From NCBI GenBank assembly GCA_009746045.1, contig RPFO01000111.1, forward strand, positions 137,001-201,000: a stretch of DNA of 64,000 nt. Reading direction: 5' to 3'. Positions 54,409 to 64,000 of this stretch are shown here, piece after piece; position 1 is the stretch's first letter; each line of letters starts with the position of its first letter. Origin of the DNA: Mesostigma viride. Lineage: Eukaryota > Streptophyta > Mesostigmatophyceae > Mesostigmatales > Mesostigmataceae. A program made the position numbers and the translations under genes. Under the pieces are notes generated by a model. The model was given only the letters and a program-made list of their open reading frames with translations. It was not told the origin of the DNA and made no database searches.

Positions 54409-54732
54409 GTAGCGTTTCAACGGGCAAGTTGCAAACACGCACGTTACTTGATTCCGGTGAAATGGGTGTTAGTTTATTTCCATATAACAGTTCAGGTGAC
54501 CCAGGTATGCCAAAAATAGCCTGAAATGCCTAGTTTTGCCTAAATTGGGGTGCCCGCATTAATAAGGCGCGCCCTGCGACCAAGGTAGCCATTGTACTGT
54601 AGATATATCGTCATCCGGCATACGTGTAAAGACCTGGTTCATGCCCATGAGTGCATGGAAGACTTCCAGGGGGCTGTTACTTGATTCACACTTCACACTG
54701 CCTCGACAGTCGACACACAGGAGCGGAGCAGC

Positions 54733-54890
54733 CGTTGTTGTTGTTGTTGTTGTTGTTGTTGCCCACGCCGCACATGGGCAGCAGCCGTACATCAGCTGAT
54801 GATGCAATATTCCGGCCCTTGGCCAGGCCTTGGCCACTACCTAGCTGTTGTTGTTGTTGTTGCCCACGCCGCACATGGGCAGCAGCAGAG
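54733..54890. repeat. Two direct copies of the GTT-tailed hairpin motif
   Basis: (GTT)n followed by GCCCACGCCGCACATGGGCA and GCAG at about 54760-54784 and 54861-54885. Same motif as at 36.8-37.0 kb. Confidence 0.8.
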
Positions 54891-55602
54891 ATGGCCAGTA
54901 ATTGGCCACTATGTGCGGCGTTGAGTTGAGTTGAGCTGAGTTTATTCCCGCGCCGGCGTGGGATTCAACTTTAACTGACTAACATACCCTCTAGAGTACC
55001 ATCTGACATACTTAATATACTATCCGGCCAATATACAGTTAGAATCCCACCACCACCACCACCAGGTTAGAAACTTCGAAGCGGGATGAATATGTAAGTT
55101 GCATACAGTACTGCATAGATGTTGTTCATCTGGCGGAGAAAGCCAAGTATTTTTTTTTGAGAGTATATCAAGCAAAGATTCCGGGCATCCACGGTAACGA
55201 ACTGGCAAGCGAGCAAAGGAACCGTCGAACATCTTGGCCAGTCTGTAAGTACTAGGCAGTACTCCCGCGTGGCTGGGGCTTCGGGATGCGAACATGGGAT
55301 GCAAACGAGTGAGTTTACGTCCATGGCAGATCAGCGATAATGGTCACCAGCGATCTGTTGCCGATTTGAAGAATGGAACGGTGCCTGGTGACGAAACGAT
55401 TTCACGCGCTTAGGCCCACATGAAGCATGAAATCCCAATTCTAATTATTCTTCCCGGCGATGTTATGTTGAGGATGCAGGACATATTTTCTAGAGACATT
55501 CTTCTGGTAATGGGGACCGTTTGGGTTGAGAAGGCCGTGTCAGTTCATTAGTCATTTCTGCCACGGCCGATAAGACGCAATACTTTTATCCGTACGCCTC
55601 TC

Positions 55603-58600
55603 ATGCCGCCGGGGAAAGCCTCTGCACAGAACCCTTTGGTGCTGGCTATCGATGACAAGGTAACCGAAGTTGTAAGTGGGCTAGTCTTTCCATGCTTACA
55701 TGGCTGAATCAGCCATTTCATGCGTAGATGTCTCGGCGCCCCTTTGCTTACAGCGTGTGGATGTTGCTAGCAAACGCACGCAGCTCGAATTCAGGTTGAT
55801 ATCCCGCGTGGGAGGCTGTCGATCAGTTCAGTGGCGCGTCCATCCTTATCCCATTCTCTGGATGTGTATGCCGAGTAGTCAAAGCTCCCCACGCCCCCCG
55901 TGCACCCAGCGCACAAGGGCACCACCTCAACATCTTTGGACACGGAGAGCCTGTACATCTAGCATACCGGTGGCCCCTTTGCCCTGGACGCCGCAATGCC
56001 CTGGATTTTACTTCGCGGCGTGCTGGAGCAATGCTGCACAAATGTCGCCTGATATGCTCGATACCGTCTCCGGACGTCGCGGCCTAATGGGTTTGCCTTC
56101 CATGAGGAGTACATCTATCTTAATGGTGTGCATGTGCCACCCTCGCTGCGCGCCCCTGCTGTCCCCCAGGGTGCCTCGTGGGGAGTGGTGGCGGACCGCG
56201 AGCACGATGAGCTGGAGCAGCTGTTCGACTCCGACAAGTGCAAGGCCATGGCGCGGTGGGCGCGCATCGTCTCCTGGGTGTCCCTGTGGCTGACCTTCTT
56301 TGCGGGCGTGCTGGGCCTGATCGCAGCACTTGTGTTCAGCAGGTGAGTAGGGGCGGCACTCGTGTTCAGCAGGTGAGTAAGGGCCGTAAGCAGGTAGGGG
56401 CGGCACTCGTGTTCAGCAGGTGAGTAGGTGCAGTAAGGAGGTAGGGGCTGTGGTACCAAGGTAGGGGGTTCATCGGGTAGGGGCAATAACGAGGTAGGGA
56501 TTTACCAGAGAGAGGCGAGACTAGGTAGTTAGAAGGGGTGGTTGCCTTGTGAGGCTTTTAGGGTAAAGCGGGTGGGCATACAGCAGGCAGGCGTAAAGCA
56601 GGTAGGGTCAAAGCATGTAGAGGTAAAGCAGTTAGGCGTAAAGCAGGCGGGCATGGCAGTGCCAGCTGTCATACGCCCGTGATGCGCTAGGCTGTGTCAT
56701 CACGGCCTGTTTTCGACGGTGCAGGAGGGCCTTGTGTGCGGGCATCAACTTGTACAAGTATGCTTGGGCATCAATTACCGTAGCGGGTCACCAATCAGGC
56801 GCCGCGTGAGGCAGCGTGGCTTGTGGCCCGCGAACGCGGGCATCCCCCCCCCCCCCCCTGCCTCCGCCCTGCTTGCCGCTTACATCTAGCGTGTGGAGCA
56901 TGTGCAGCCTGTCGTCATACCCACCCCTGGCTCACCCCCCCGCCCCTACCTCCCCAGCCCCACCCGAACAAGTAAGTGATACTGTCCCACTTCTATGATG
57001 ATGTCGAACCCTACCACGCGAGCAGAGCTAGATAGTGCCATGCGCGCAAAGCCCTCGACAGTCTCACGTGCCAGCCACATGCCCAGGGGCCGGTGCATGC
57101 AATCCACCTGCATGAACACTTGCTGGTAGCTCCTGGCCGAAAGAACGGTGCATTCCGTGTGCGTGGGCGCCCTGCCCTCATGGACAGTGGCAGCGAGCAC
57201 CGCTGGGAGTCCTCTCACCCGCATCTAGCGCGGTGTCTGTCACACAACGAGGACGGAGACCAACCCACGCTCTCGCACCCTGCCGCATGCCGCCTAGCAC
57301 CCATGTGTAGCATGGAACCTCGGACCCCAGGGTGGTACGGTAGGGCTGGGGCTCCCACAGGGCTGGGGATGCCACCCAGCTCGTGGCATGAGGCTGGTGC
57401 TTGCCACCTGGCTGTTGGCACCTTCCCCCGCCACCGTAGCAATCTCGTGGGCGGTGCCCTGTCGCCATGTGGAGCGCCATATGCTGGCCCATAGTGTAAT
57501 CACGAGACCATTTTCCTTTCTTTTCTGAAGCCCTGCATCCATGGATTACTCTTTCCTTATGCGCCTCTCCCCATGCGCCATGCCCCATGCCTCGTGCATG
57601 ACCTGCCATCCGCTTGGGTGCGTCTAACCCCTTCTCCCCCCCCCTCGTCGCGTGTGCCACCAGACCATCCTTGTGTGTGTGCTACTCACCCACCCATCCA
57701 TCCCCCATTATATTTGCTGCCCCAGCGCCCCCCCCCCCCCCCAAACCCCTCCTCCTATCTGCCACCAACCCACGTTGCAATGTGCCCCTCTCCCCCACCT
57801 TCCAACATACCGTATTTCCTCCACCTTCCAACATACCCCATGTCACCCACCTTCCACCATGCACCTTCCCCCCACCTTGCATCCCACCAGCGCGGCCACG
57901 CTGGGTTACGCGCTCGAGGCCTTTGTCGACATGTTCTCCTCAGTGCTCGTGTTGTGGCGCTTCCGCTTCGAGGATGAGGACGAGACGGTGAGGGACGATG
58001 CCCTACTCTGCCACGCGGACGCATACCACGGTGCCAGCTTGTCATCACGCCAACATGCCAACATGCCGCTGGCATGCCACAGTGCCTGCCATGCCCTGCC
58101 ACTCTGCCGCCATGCCGCCATCCTATTTTTCCGCCATGCGTTGGCCATCTCATGCCGCCACGCCGCCACGCCGCCATGCCATCTGCCTGCTGTCATCGTG
58201 GTAAACGTTGCTGGGTGTGATGCGGTCCAAGCATTTTGGTGGTTGGGATGGTGGACATGCGCAAGTACGCGCAATCACGGCTGGCCGCTGGCGTCGTTCG
58301 TGCAAGGTCGTGTCCGCCATGCGACGCAGGGCAGCATGGCCCGCACCGCTGACGCTGGGCACTGCACTGTGGTGCTAGCCAGCATTATGCGCAGGCACGC
58401 CGTGCGCAGCCGTGGGTGGATTGCTCGCGTGGCATGGGAGGTAGCAACCAGCGGCAGCATCAGGGGTATCTGTTCACTACATCGTAATGCAACTCTGTTC
58501 ATAACATCTTGTAATGCAAATATGTTCATTAGTTCTAAATGCAAACACGTTGCTATCCATACATTATAATGAAGAACAAGCGCTTGGTTTTAAAATGCCT

Positions 58601-61600
58601 ACGTCGCCTGGGATGACGTGTGGAGCTATAGTGGTAGATAGGCCGCCACCACAAGGGAGCCATCACACGCCACCGCCGAGGTCATCCCTTCCCATCCGAC
58701 GCCTCAACCAACTGCTCCTTCCTGCGTGCCTAGTGTTGCGCGTGGAACCTTCCCTGGTCTCAAGCCTGGCCCCAACCTGGGCCCGTCCGCCTGTACACAT
58801 GGCGTCAGCTCCAGCCTGCCCTGCTCCCTCCTTGCGTTGCAGCGCATGGCTACCATCAGTGGACGCGATACCTGCATCCATCCGCGTGGGGACGTGAATG
58901 CCGCAAAGTGTTGATGGGGTGTGGCACGGCGCAGCTTCCTTTGCTGTGTGGTCACTGTTGGTATTTGTCTCTACATTTCCTGTCAGGTTTGTGGTGCTTA
59001 GTACGGTGCTACCATGGACTGCTCTAGAAATTGATAGACTACTCTACCAGTTGGCGGGGTTGGCAGCACCCACTGACACCTCTGCTGCGCATTTTCCTGG
59101 TTTGGTCCCCGCTGGCCCGTTATTTTTTGTGGCAGGTGTCCGCGCGCGCGAATGCCAGCAGGGAGCGGCGTGCGTCGGTCGGAATCGCGGTCGCGGTGGG
59201 TGGCCATCCCCTCTTCCCATCCCCTCTTCCCGTCGCCCCTTCCCATCCCCCCTTTCCATCGCCCCTTCCCATCCCCTCTTCCCATCAGCCCTTCCCATGG
59301 CCCCTTCCCATGGCCCCTCCCAATCGCCCCTCCCCATCGTCCCTCCCCATCGCCCCTTCCCATCGCCTCTCCCCATCGCCCCTCCCCATCGCCCCTCCCC
59401 ATTGCCCCTCCCCATCGCCCCTCCCCATCGCCCCTTCCCATCGCCCCTTTCCATCGCCCCTCCCCATGGCCCCTCCCCATGGCCCCTTCCCATCGCCCCT
59501 CCCCATCGTCCCTCCCCATCGCCTCTCCCCATCGCCCCTTCCCATCGTCCCTCCCCATCGCCCTTTCCCATCAATCAATTCCATCCCTTCCCATCCTCAA
59601 GACGAGCTAGTGACAGGCTAGCAGACGAGGGTGTGTAATGTCCTTGCCACCGACATGCTTACCTCCCACCTTCCTTCTCCCAATCCACCAACCCACCAAG
59701 AAAGGTGGCAAGCTAGCCTGCACCCACCTGCCTGCACGCCGGTGGGATTCCGTTGGTTCCGCTTGTCCCCTCCCCGCTGCCCACTGTCCCTTCCATTACT
59801 CGCCGTCCACCCCACACCTCCACCCCACATCGCTCCCTGCCTCTTGCCCCCCCCAGCTCATCTTCATCTCCATCCTGGTGGGCGTCAAGGCCATGCTCCA
59901 CATCGTCAACGGCATCGTGCCAGACCGTGCGGTGCTGCTGCAGCTGCTGTCGACCGTCTCGATCATATCCATGTCGCTGCTGGCGGCCGTCAAGTACTAC
60001 ATCGCGGTACGGTGGTAGCCTATCAGTGCATGTACTGCATCATAAGTACAGCATCGTGGTATGGCTCTATGAACGATACTACATCCATGATACTTTATTA
60101 CGCAGTACGTTTATAATAACAAAAGGTAAAAAGCGTCAGGGCACATTCATTATCAGTACGTTTGTATGGAATGTACCACATCATGCCAAGTGCCATCAAC
60201 CAGTGCTACACCGCGGTAGTCTGTCATTTGTGCGTCGCGTTTCTTAAGTAGAACGTGCTACGCCGCGTCAGGTGCCACAACGGGTATGTCTGCACGCACA
60301 CTCGTGCATTTATACACACTCACCCATTTATAAAACCCCTTCTCCAACAAAGGGGAGCAAGACTGACCTTGTTCAACCATGTTTTCTGAGTGCCCCAAAT
60401 GCTGAGCCCCCCGCGTTGCCTGGGATGTGAAATCGGACGAGACCGCAACAACTGGCCTATCCTATACTCCCAATGGAGGGACCGTTATCTTTCTATGACA
60501 AAGAAGCGAAGATTCCGTGCCATTTCGGTCGGCCGTGAAAGACCCTCACCATTCTACAAGGGGTGTCTACTGCCCGCAGATGCCAGCACTGGGATAGAGG
60601 GAACTGTCAGCAAATTCGTGCACTGTGCCCGCACCGGCTGTCAACTGATCATCCCTCTGGTGAGGTGGGGCCTGCGTCGCCGTCATGTCAAAAGTGGTTG
60701 CGGCGCGCAGGGATGTGGGGCGACCGACACCAGCAGTGCCAAATGCGGTGCCAAGGCCAGTTGTGCCAAACGCAGTTCCACCGCCACCAGTGCCGTGGAA
60801 GTGGACCTGGGTCTGGGGGGGAGGCAGGCTGGGGTTGCCTGGAAGCATGTTTGCCTGTGTTGGGAACCAGCCTCACCAGTTGCGGGGATAGATCCTGCGG
60901 TAAATGCCTGCAGGTCGAGACATGCCATGGGTGGGGTATGCTTAGTCATGGGATGCCATCTCCCAACTCGGGTGGTGCTGCTAGTGGCCAAGGAGTTCTG
61001 CAGACTTTGCAGCCGGTACACCTCATCAAAGTTACGCGTTGCCATAGTCTATCATGGGCAATCACGATGACGGATGCTGACGCACACGTTACCCATGAGA
61101 CGACCAGGGACGATGCGCAGTTGTTGCTCGTGTGGAGACGACACCCTGCAGCATTGTTTTTCATTGGTCGCCGTCCATTGGTTGCCGTTGTCTCTTGCCT
61201 TGTCTGCCAGCACTCACCTTCCTGATGGCCAACCCGTGCGCACACGGTGCTTACGGGCCGTTTCTCACCCTTTTCCAATGCTCTATCTCCCCACCTCCCC
61301 CCGGCCCCCGCTGCTCCCCCCACCACCCACCACCCCCACCCCAATCCCTTGTCCCATGTGTTACCAAATTGTTGGTGTCTCCCTGTCTCCCTGGCCCCGT
61401 GTCGTTCTGTCCGTTCCGCAACAATGTCCACCCTGCCTCTCTCCCCGCCCTCCTTCCTGTTGTCTTCCCTCTCCACCCGCTCGCTCTTGGCCCTTTTGCC
61501 CCCCCCCCCCCCCCTCCCAGGCCGTTCTCCGCAGCCAGGCCATGCAGAACGACGCGCACTCCTCTCTGGCCGTGGTGTTCATGTCCATCGGTGTGCTGGC

Positions 61601-61760
61601 ATCTGCAGCGGTGCACCACGCGTACGAACACATCTGGTTCCTCGACTCCGCCGTCGCGCTGGTGGTTTCTGCCGCGCTCATGCTCTGCGGCGCACGCACC
61701 CTGGCAGGCGCACGCTGGTGGGACGCCGAGTTTTGGCGCGCACCCTCGGACGAAATATGA
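55603..61760 (+). CDS. TMEM163/cation-diffusion-facilitator-like membrane transporter
   Basis: Exons: 55603-55659, 55754-55807, 56170-56342, 57891-57987, 59136-59195, 59857-60006, 61521-61760 (276 aa). The last five are well supported; the first two are a best guess that keeps frame. Six hydrophobic segments are visible: WVSLWLTFFAGVLGLIAALV; LGYALEAFVDMFSSVLVLW; ASVGIAVALIFISILVGV; LLQLLSTVSIISMSLLAAV; SSLAVVFMSIGVLASAAVHH; FLDSAVALVVSAALMLCGA. The second segment with its Asp, the RFRFEDEDE loop and the following RERRAS basic motif match TMEM163-like members of the CDF superfamily, which move zinc or similar ions in vesicle or plasma membranes. QNDAHSSLAVVF fits the conserved TM5 Asp/His region. 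Introns 3 and 6 begin with donor echoes. Confidence 0.8.
56326..56470 (+). repeat. Donor echoes in transporter intron 3
   Basis: GTGTTCAGCAGGTGAGTA occurs three times: at the true exon 3 end (donor GT at 56343-56344), then about 56362-56379 and 56409-56426, with the preceding GGCACTC also shared. Weaker CAGGTAGGG-type copies continue past 56460 and again at 56580-56650. Confidence 0.9.
59203..59590. repeat. 13-15 bp pyrimidine-rich repeat in transporter intron 5
   Basis: About 27 imperfect copies of CCCATCGCCCCTTC and variants. Gly-Arg-Trp or Ser-Pro-Leu frames through it are repeat translations. Confidence 0.95.
59988..60285 (+). repeat. Degenerate donor echoes in transporter intron 6
   Basis: Exon 6 ends AAGTACTACATCGCG^GTACGG. 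Similar strings follow: AAGTACAGCATCGTGGTATG (about 60045), CGATACTACATCCATGATAC (about 60073), AGTGCTACACCGCGGTAGTC (about 60202) and CGTGCTACGCCGCGTCAGGT (about 60253). Confidence 0.6.
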
Positions 61761-62091
61761 GAAGATGGTGGGGCGTAAGTGGGCTGAAACGATGCCACGT
61801 GCTGCCAGCGTGCGTGGCATGCCCTTTATTTAAAGTGACGTTTACAGCGCACGCTGCATGGGCAGCAAGATGGCAGCATGCACGCAATTCCTAGTTTTGA
61901 GAGCAAGTGCATGCCTCTCTTGCACCCGTCTGCCATCAAGGCAAGCCAAGTGGTGGGGGCAGCGGTGCAGTGTAGGGCAAGACTCCGATTTAACGTGGCA
62001 GACCTTCTGTGTGAGCACTTTCTGGAGCTGGAGCTGAATTTGGTTGCATGTGCGGTGATTTACAAAACATGGGGGGTCTTGCCAGGAGTAG

Positions 62092-62096
62092 TGTAA
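62092..62096 (+). terminator. Candidate TGTAA polyadenylation signal of the transporter gene
   Basis: TGTAA about 330 nt past the stop at 61758-61760. Confidence 0.45.
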
Positions 62097-62386
62097 ATAA
62101 CTGTGCCTAGTCTACTAATGTCTCACCGACGGACTAGTTTGGCACCCTAGTGGCTTGAAAGCCCATCAAAGGTAATGGTGGGCGTGCTATTGCTGGTCAG
62201 TCCACATGTAAGGCAACATGCCTAGTGATACAGCTTGCCATTTAGGCTGCACAGGCTTTAGCAACGGAGCACGTTAGGGATGCACATGCAGGCCTCACAT
62301 GCTAGGTTCAAGGAGCCACTAACAGTCAGAAGGCCTGCACTGCTAATGGAACGCCCTGCAATCCAGCCAGCACGTCGCATTGTGGT

Positions 62387-62683
62387 TTTATCAATGAGAC
62401 AACCAGCGCAGGCCGCAAGTCTCGAGAATCCAGGCCATGGTAGCTCGAACCTGCTGTTACTGTATCTTATCCGCGTTTGTTGAGTCCTTCAGGATGATGG
62501 CCATGAATGGAACCGTGTATCCGTGTATGTAAAAGTAAGTAAGTACTTGCGTGTCATGCGCTAAGGCATGCCACGGAGTACTATGCTAATCTCATTAGAA
62601 AAATAATTACACAAAAGTTTAAACAAATATCGTCTGCATCATGTGTATGTTAAAATTATGGCTGGCTAATCTGTAGAGCGAGA
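62387..62683 (+). mobile_element. 169-bp dispersed element, diverged third copy
   Basis: Starts ATGAGACAACCAGCGCAGGC and ends GGCTGGCTAATCTGTAGAGC, with the middle expanded by about 120 bp of other sequence (62510-62640). No clean target duplication remains. Confidence 0.7.
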
Positions 62684-62689
62684 TGTGCA

Positions 62690-62775
62690 TTAATTAATTA
62701 ATTAATTAATTAATTAATTAATTAATTAATTAATTAATTAATTAGGAACATAACTCCGCTGGGAGTATATGTAGG
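62690..62775 (-). mobile_element. LINE-type tail, reverse orientation
   Basis: A (TTAA)n run of about 14 units (62692-62745) followed by a segment whose inverse reads ATACTCCCAGCGGAGTTATG. It contains the CTCC-CAGC-GGAG form of the hairpin seen at the ends of LINE A and B. The rest of the element is absent. Confidence 0.55.
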
Positions 62776-62868
62776 ATTCATTTGCAGATCGCGTTTTTCC
62801 GCGTTTTCCGCGGCCCGGCACTGAACGCAAATGGTTTTCACCTTTGCGGAGTGCCTGATCAGAATATA
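62774..62868 (+). mobile_element. SINE body fragment
   Basis: ATTCATTTGCAGATCGCG through TTCACCTTTGCGGAGTGCC, matching the body of the SINE at 42345-42425. The tRNA-like head and the tail are missing. Confidence 0.75.
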
Positions 62869-63045
62869 CGTTTGGCTGATTTCGATAGTACCGGCTACGC
62901 CCCCTTCTCAAGAAGGATTCAGCCGTGTTCAGCCCGTCTCACGTTGCGAGACTGAACAAGTCTCGCGTGCAGACACGTGTGTAGTACTCCTACACACAGA
63001 TCTCGAGTGATTTATCTAGTACCAAAATCCGAAAGGCTTGCATCA

Positions 63046-63576
63046 CTCCCCGGACAGGAGAACTTTTGCGGATGACTGTAGGTGTAAGTTGGCGATGCCA
63101 TGGTAACCCGATTCCGTGATTTGGAAGAAGATGATGGACAAGGCCAAGTGGGCCCAGGTCATAGAGGACAACGAGCCCCCCCCAGTGGGGAAGCGCCCGC
63201 GTGTGCAATCCCGCGGGAGGCACGCCAGATAGCTCCCCCTAGGGCAGCGTGCGGCTGCCTAGATAGATGTTGTAGTTAGAATGCTGTTAGATAGATGTAG
63301 TATGTAGCCAATGTAGATAGATTAGACCGGTAGGACTGTTTGCACCCATCCATCCATCCATCGGGGTTAATGCTCCGTGACTCCCCAACGGGAGCACGAG
63401 TCAAGAATTAATGGTAACCGGAGACGTCCGTCCTATAGTCAGCAAAATTGGTGCGAGAGGTCCCCAGTTCGATTCCGGTCGGATTCATTTGCAGATCGCG
63501 TTTTTCCGCGTTTTCCGCGGCCCGGCACTGAACGCAAATGGTTTTCACCTTTGCGGAGTGCCTGATCAGAATATGT
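63046..63576 (+). mobile_element. SINE copy interrupted by a LINE A fragment
   Basis: The head (CACTCCCCGGACAGGAGAAC) begins at 63046 and breaks at 63108. It resumes at 63411 with GGAGACGTCCGTCCTATAGT and the box B-like AGTTCGATTCC, then the body to about 63576. Confidence 0.85.
63109..63410 (+). mobile_element. LINE A 3' fragment nested in the SINE
   Basis: 302 bp matching the LINE A C-terminus (VIWKKMMDKAKWAQVIEDNE), 3' UTR and hairpin. The 9-bp duplication ATGGTAACC flanks it (63100-63108 and 63411-63419). The tail is short, TCAAGAATTA. Confidence 0.92.
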
Positions 63577-63742
63577 AGCACATATCCCGGAGAAGGGGCA
63601 TATGGCTTTTAGTACATTCTGGGCTACTTACTGCAAGGGTGGGGATGTAAAGGACACTTGCTCTAGGTCCACCAAGGGCACCTGCACCACCATGTTCGCA
63701 GCAGACCTAGGGGTCTGGCACGGGGTGGAAGATCATCATGGC

Positions 63743-63749
63743 TATATAA
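63743..63749 (+). promoter_or_regulatory. TATA box
   Basis: TATATAA in context GGCTATATAAGAGC, about 90 nt upstream of the ATG of the frame that leaves the window. It is the clearest core-promoter element in the window. Confidence 0.5.
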
Positions 63750-63831
63750 GAGCTAGGGCATGGCTTCTCGATCGACAGAGAGCATCTCTCTGCATAGGCA
63801 TAGCATAGCTAAATTCTACGGCCGGTTCACT

Positions 63832-64000
63832 ATGCGACAACATGCTGAGAACCTGGCCAGCTGGTCTCGCCCCCGTCTTCAGCTCGCCGCCCTCTTTTCC
63901 ATCCTTGAGCGCTCTGTCACGGACCTCTGGACCCCCTCCCCCTTGACCGAATCCACCTTCCTCCTCCACCTCCAAGCAACCATCTCACAGCACGTGACGC
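63832..64000 (+). CDS. 5' end of an unidentified gene or element frame (partial)
   Basis: ATG at 63832 opens a frame to the window edge: MRQHAENLASWSRPRLQLAA, then LFSILERSVTDLW and more, 56 codons without a stop. The TATA box at 63743 fits a transcript starting near 63770. The family is not recognised; it could be a cellular gene or the first frame of a retroelement whose promoter is in a terminal repeat. Confidence 0.4.
   Translation, partial: MRQHAENLASWSRPRLQLAALFSILERSVTDLWTPSPLTESTFLLHLQATISQHVT

Larger units (their letters stand above)
53367..55602. other. Intergenic region between the A20/AN1 and transporter genes
   Basis: Divergent promoters of the two genes should lie at its ends. 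It holds a 25-bp perfect inverted repeat pair (54189-54408) and two direct copies of the GTT hairpin motif (54750-54890). No conserved coding frame was recognised. Confidence 0.4.

Noticed and set aside
55700-56293. 198-codon frame at the start of the transporter gene
   Set aside because: It runs out of phase through the first membrane-segment exon; the splice-consistent frame is GASWGVVADREHDELEQL.
57652-58569. 305-codon plus-strand His/Cys-rich frame
   Set aside because: Only 57891-57987 is exonic; the rest is intron sequence with CCATGCCG-type low complexity.

Overview
The window is nuclear DNA of a eukaryote, most likely a green alga. That is an inference from four things: GC-rich exons cut by many GT-AG introns, plastid-type N-terminal extensions on two metabolic enzymes, TGTAA motifs 80-330 nt past several stop codons (the usual chlorophyte polyadenylation signal), and heavy microsatellite and minisatellite load. 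I saw no rRNA gene, bona fide tRNA gene, operon or CRISPR array.

Layout. 1-2400: the end of an unidentified gene, then a piggyBac-like element flanked by TTAA. 2748-10454 (-): a seven-exon RNA-binding protein with a Nab2/ZC3H14-like N-terminal domain, an RS region, a coiled coil and an RRM. 11210-27663 (+): a 16-exon PurK-PurE fusion of purine synthesis, with a hAT-like element in intron 7. 29349-36167 (-): a ten-exon plastid malonyl-CoA:ACP transacylase, with a fold-back element in intron 4. 38.2-43 kb: an unidentified terminal exon, a 169-bp dispersed element, two LINE copies and a tRNA-related SINE. 44767-45612 (+): an intronless SCP/NLI-type phosphatase. 46.8-51.6 kb: decayed LINEs, a nested LINE insertion and a second piggyBac-like remnant. 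52307-53366 (-): a two-exon A20/AN1 stress-associated protein. 55603-61760 (+): a TMEM163/CDF-like membrane transporter. 62.4-63.6 kb: more SINE and LINE pieces. 63.7 kb to the end: a TATA box and a reading frame leaving the window. All exon joins were made by hand from reading frame, GT-AG sites and family motifs; every join given keeps frame and sums to a whole number of codons.

The genes share no single pathway: RNA processing, purine synthesis, fatty-acid synthesis, signalling, stress response and metal transport. What links them is intron structure. In about 12 of 37 introns, across four genes, the intron begins with one to about sixteen further copies of the sequence spanning the upstream exon end and its 5' splice site. 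I call these donor echoes. Several introns also have expanded C- or CT-rich repeats at their 3' ends. A second theme is a LINE/SINE system with a shared 3' tail: a CTCC-CAAC-GGAG hairpin followed by (TTAA)n or (TTTAA)n.
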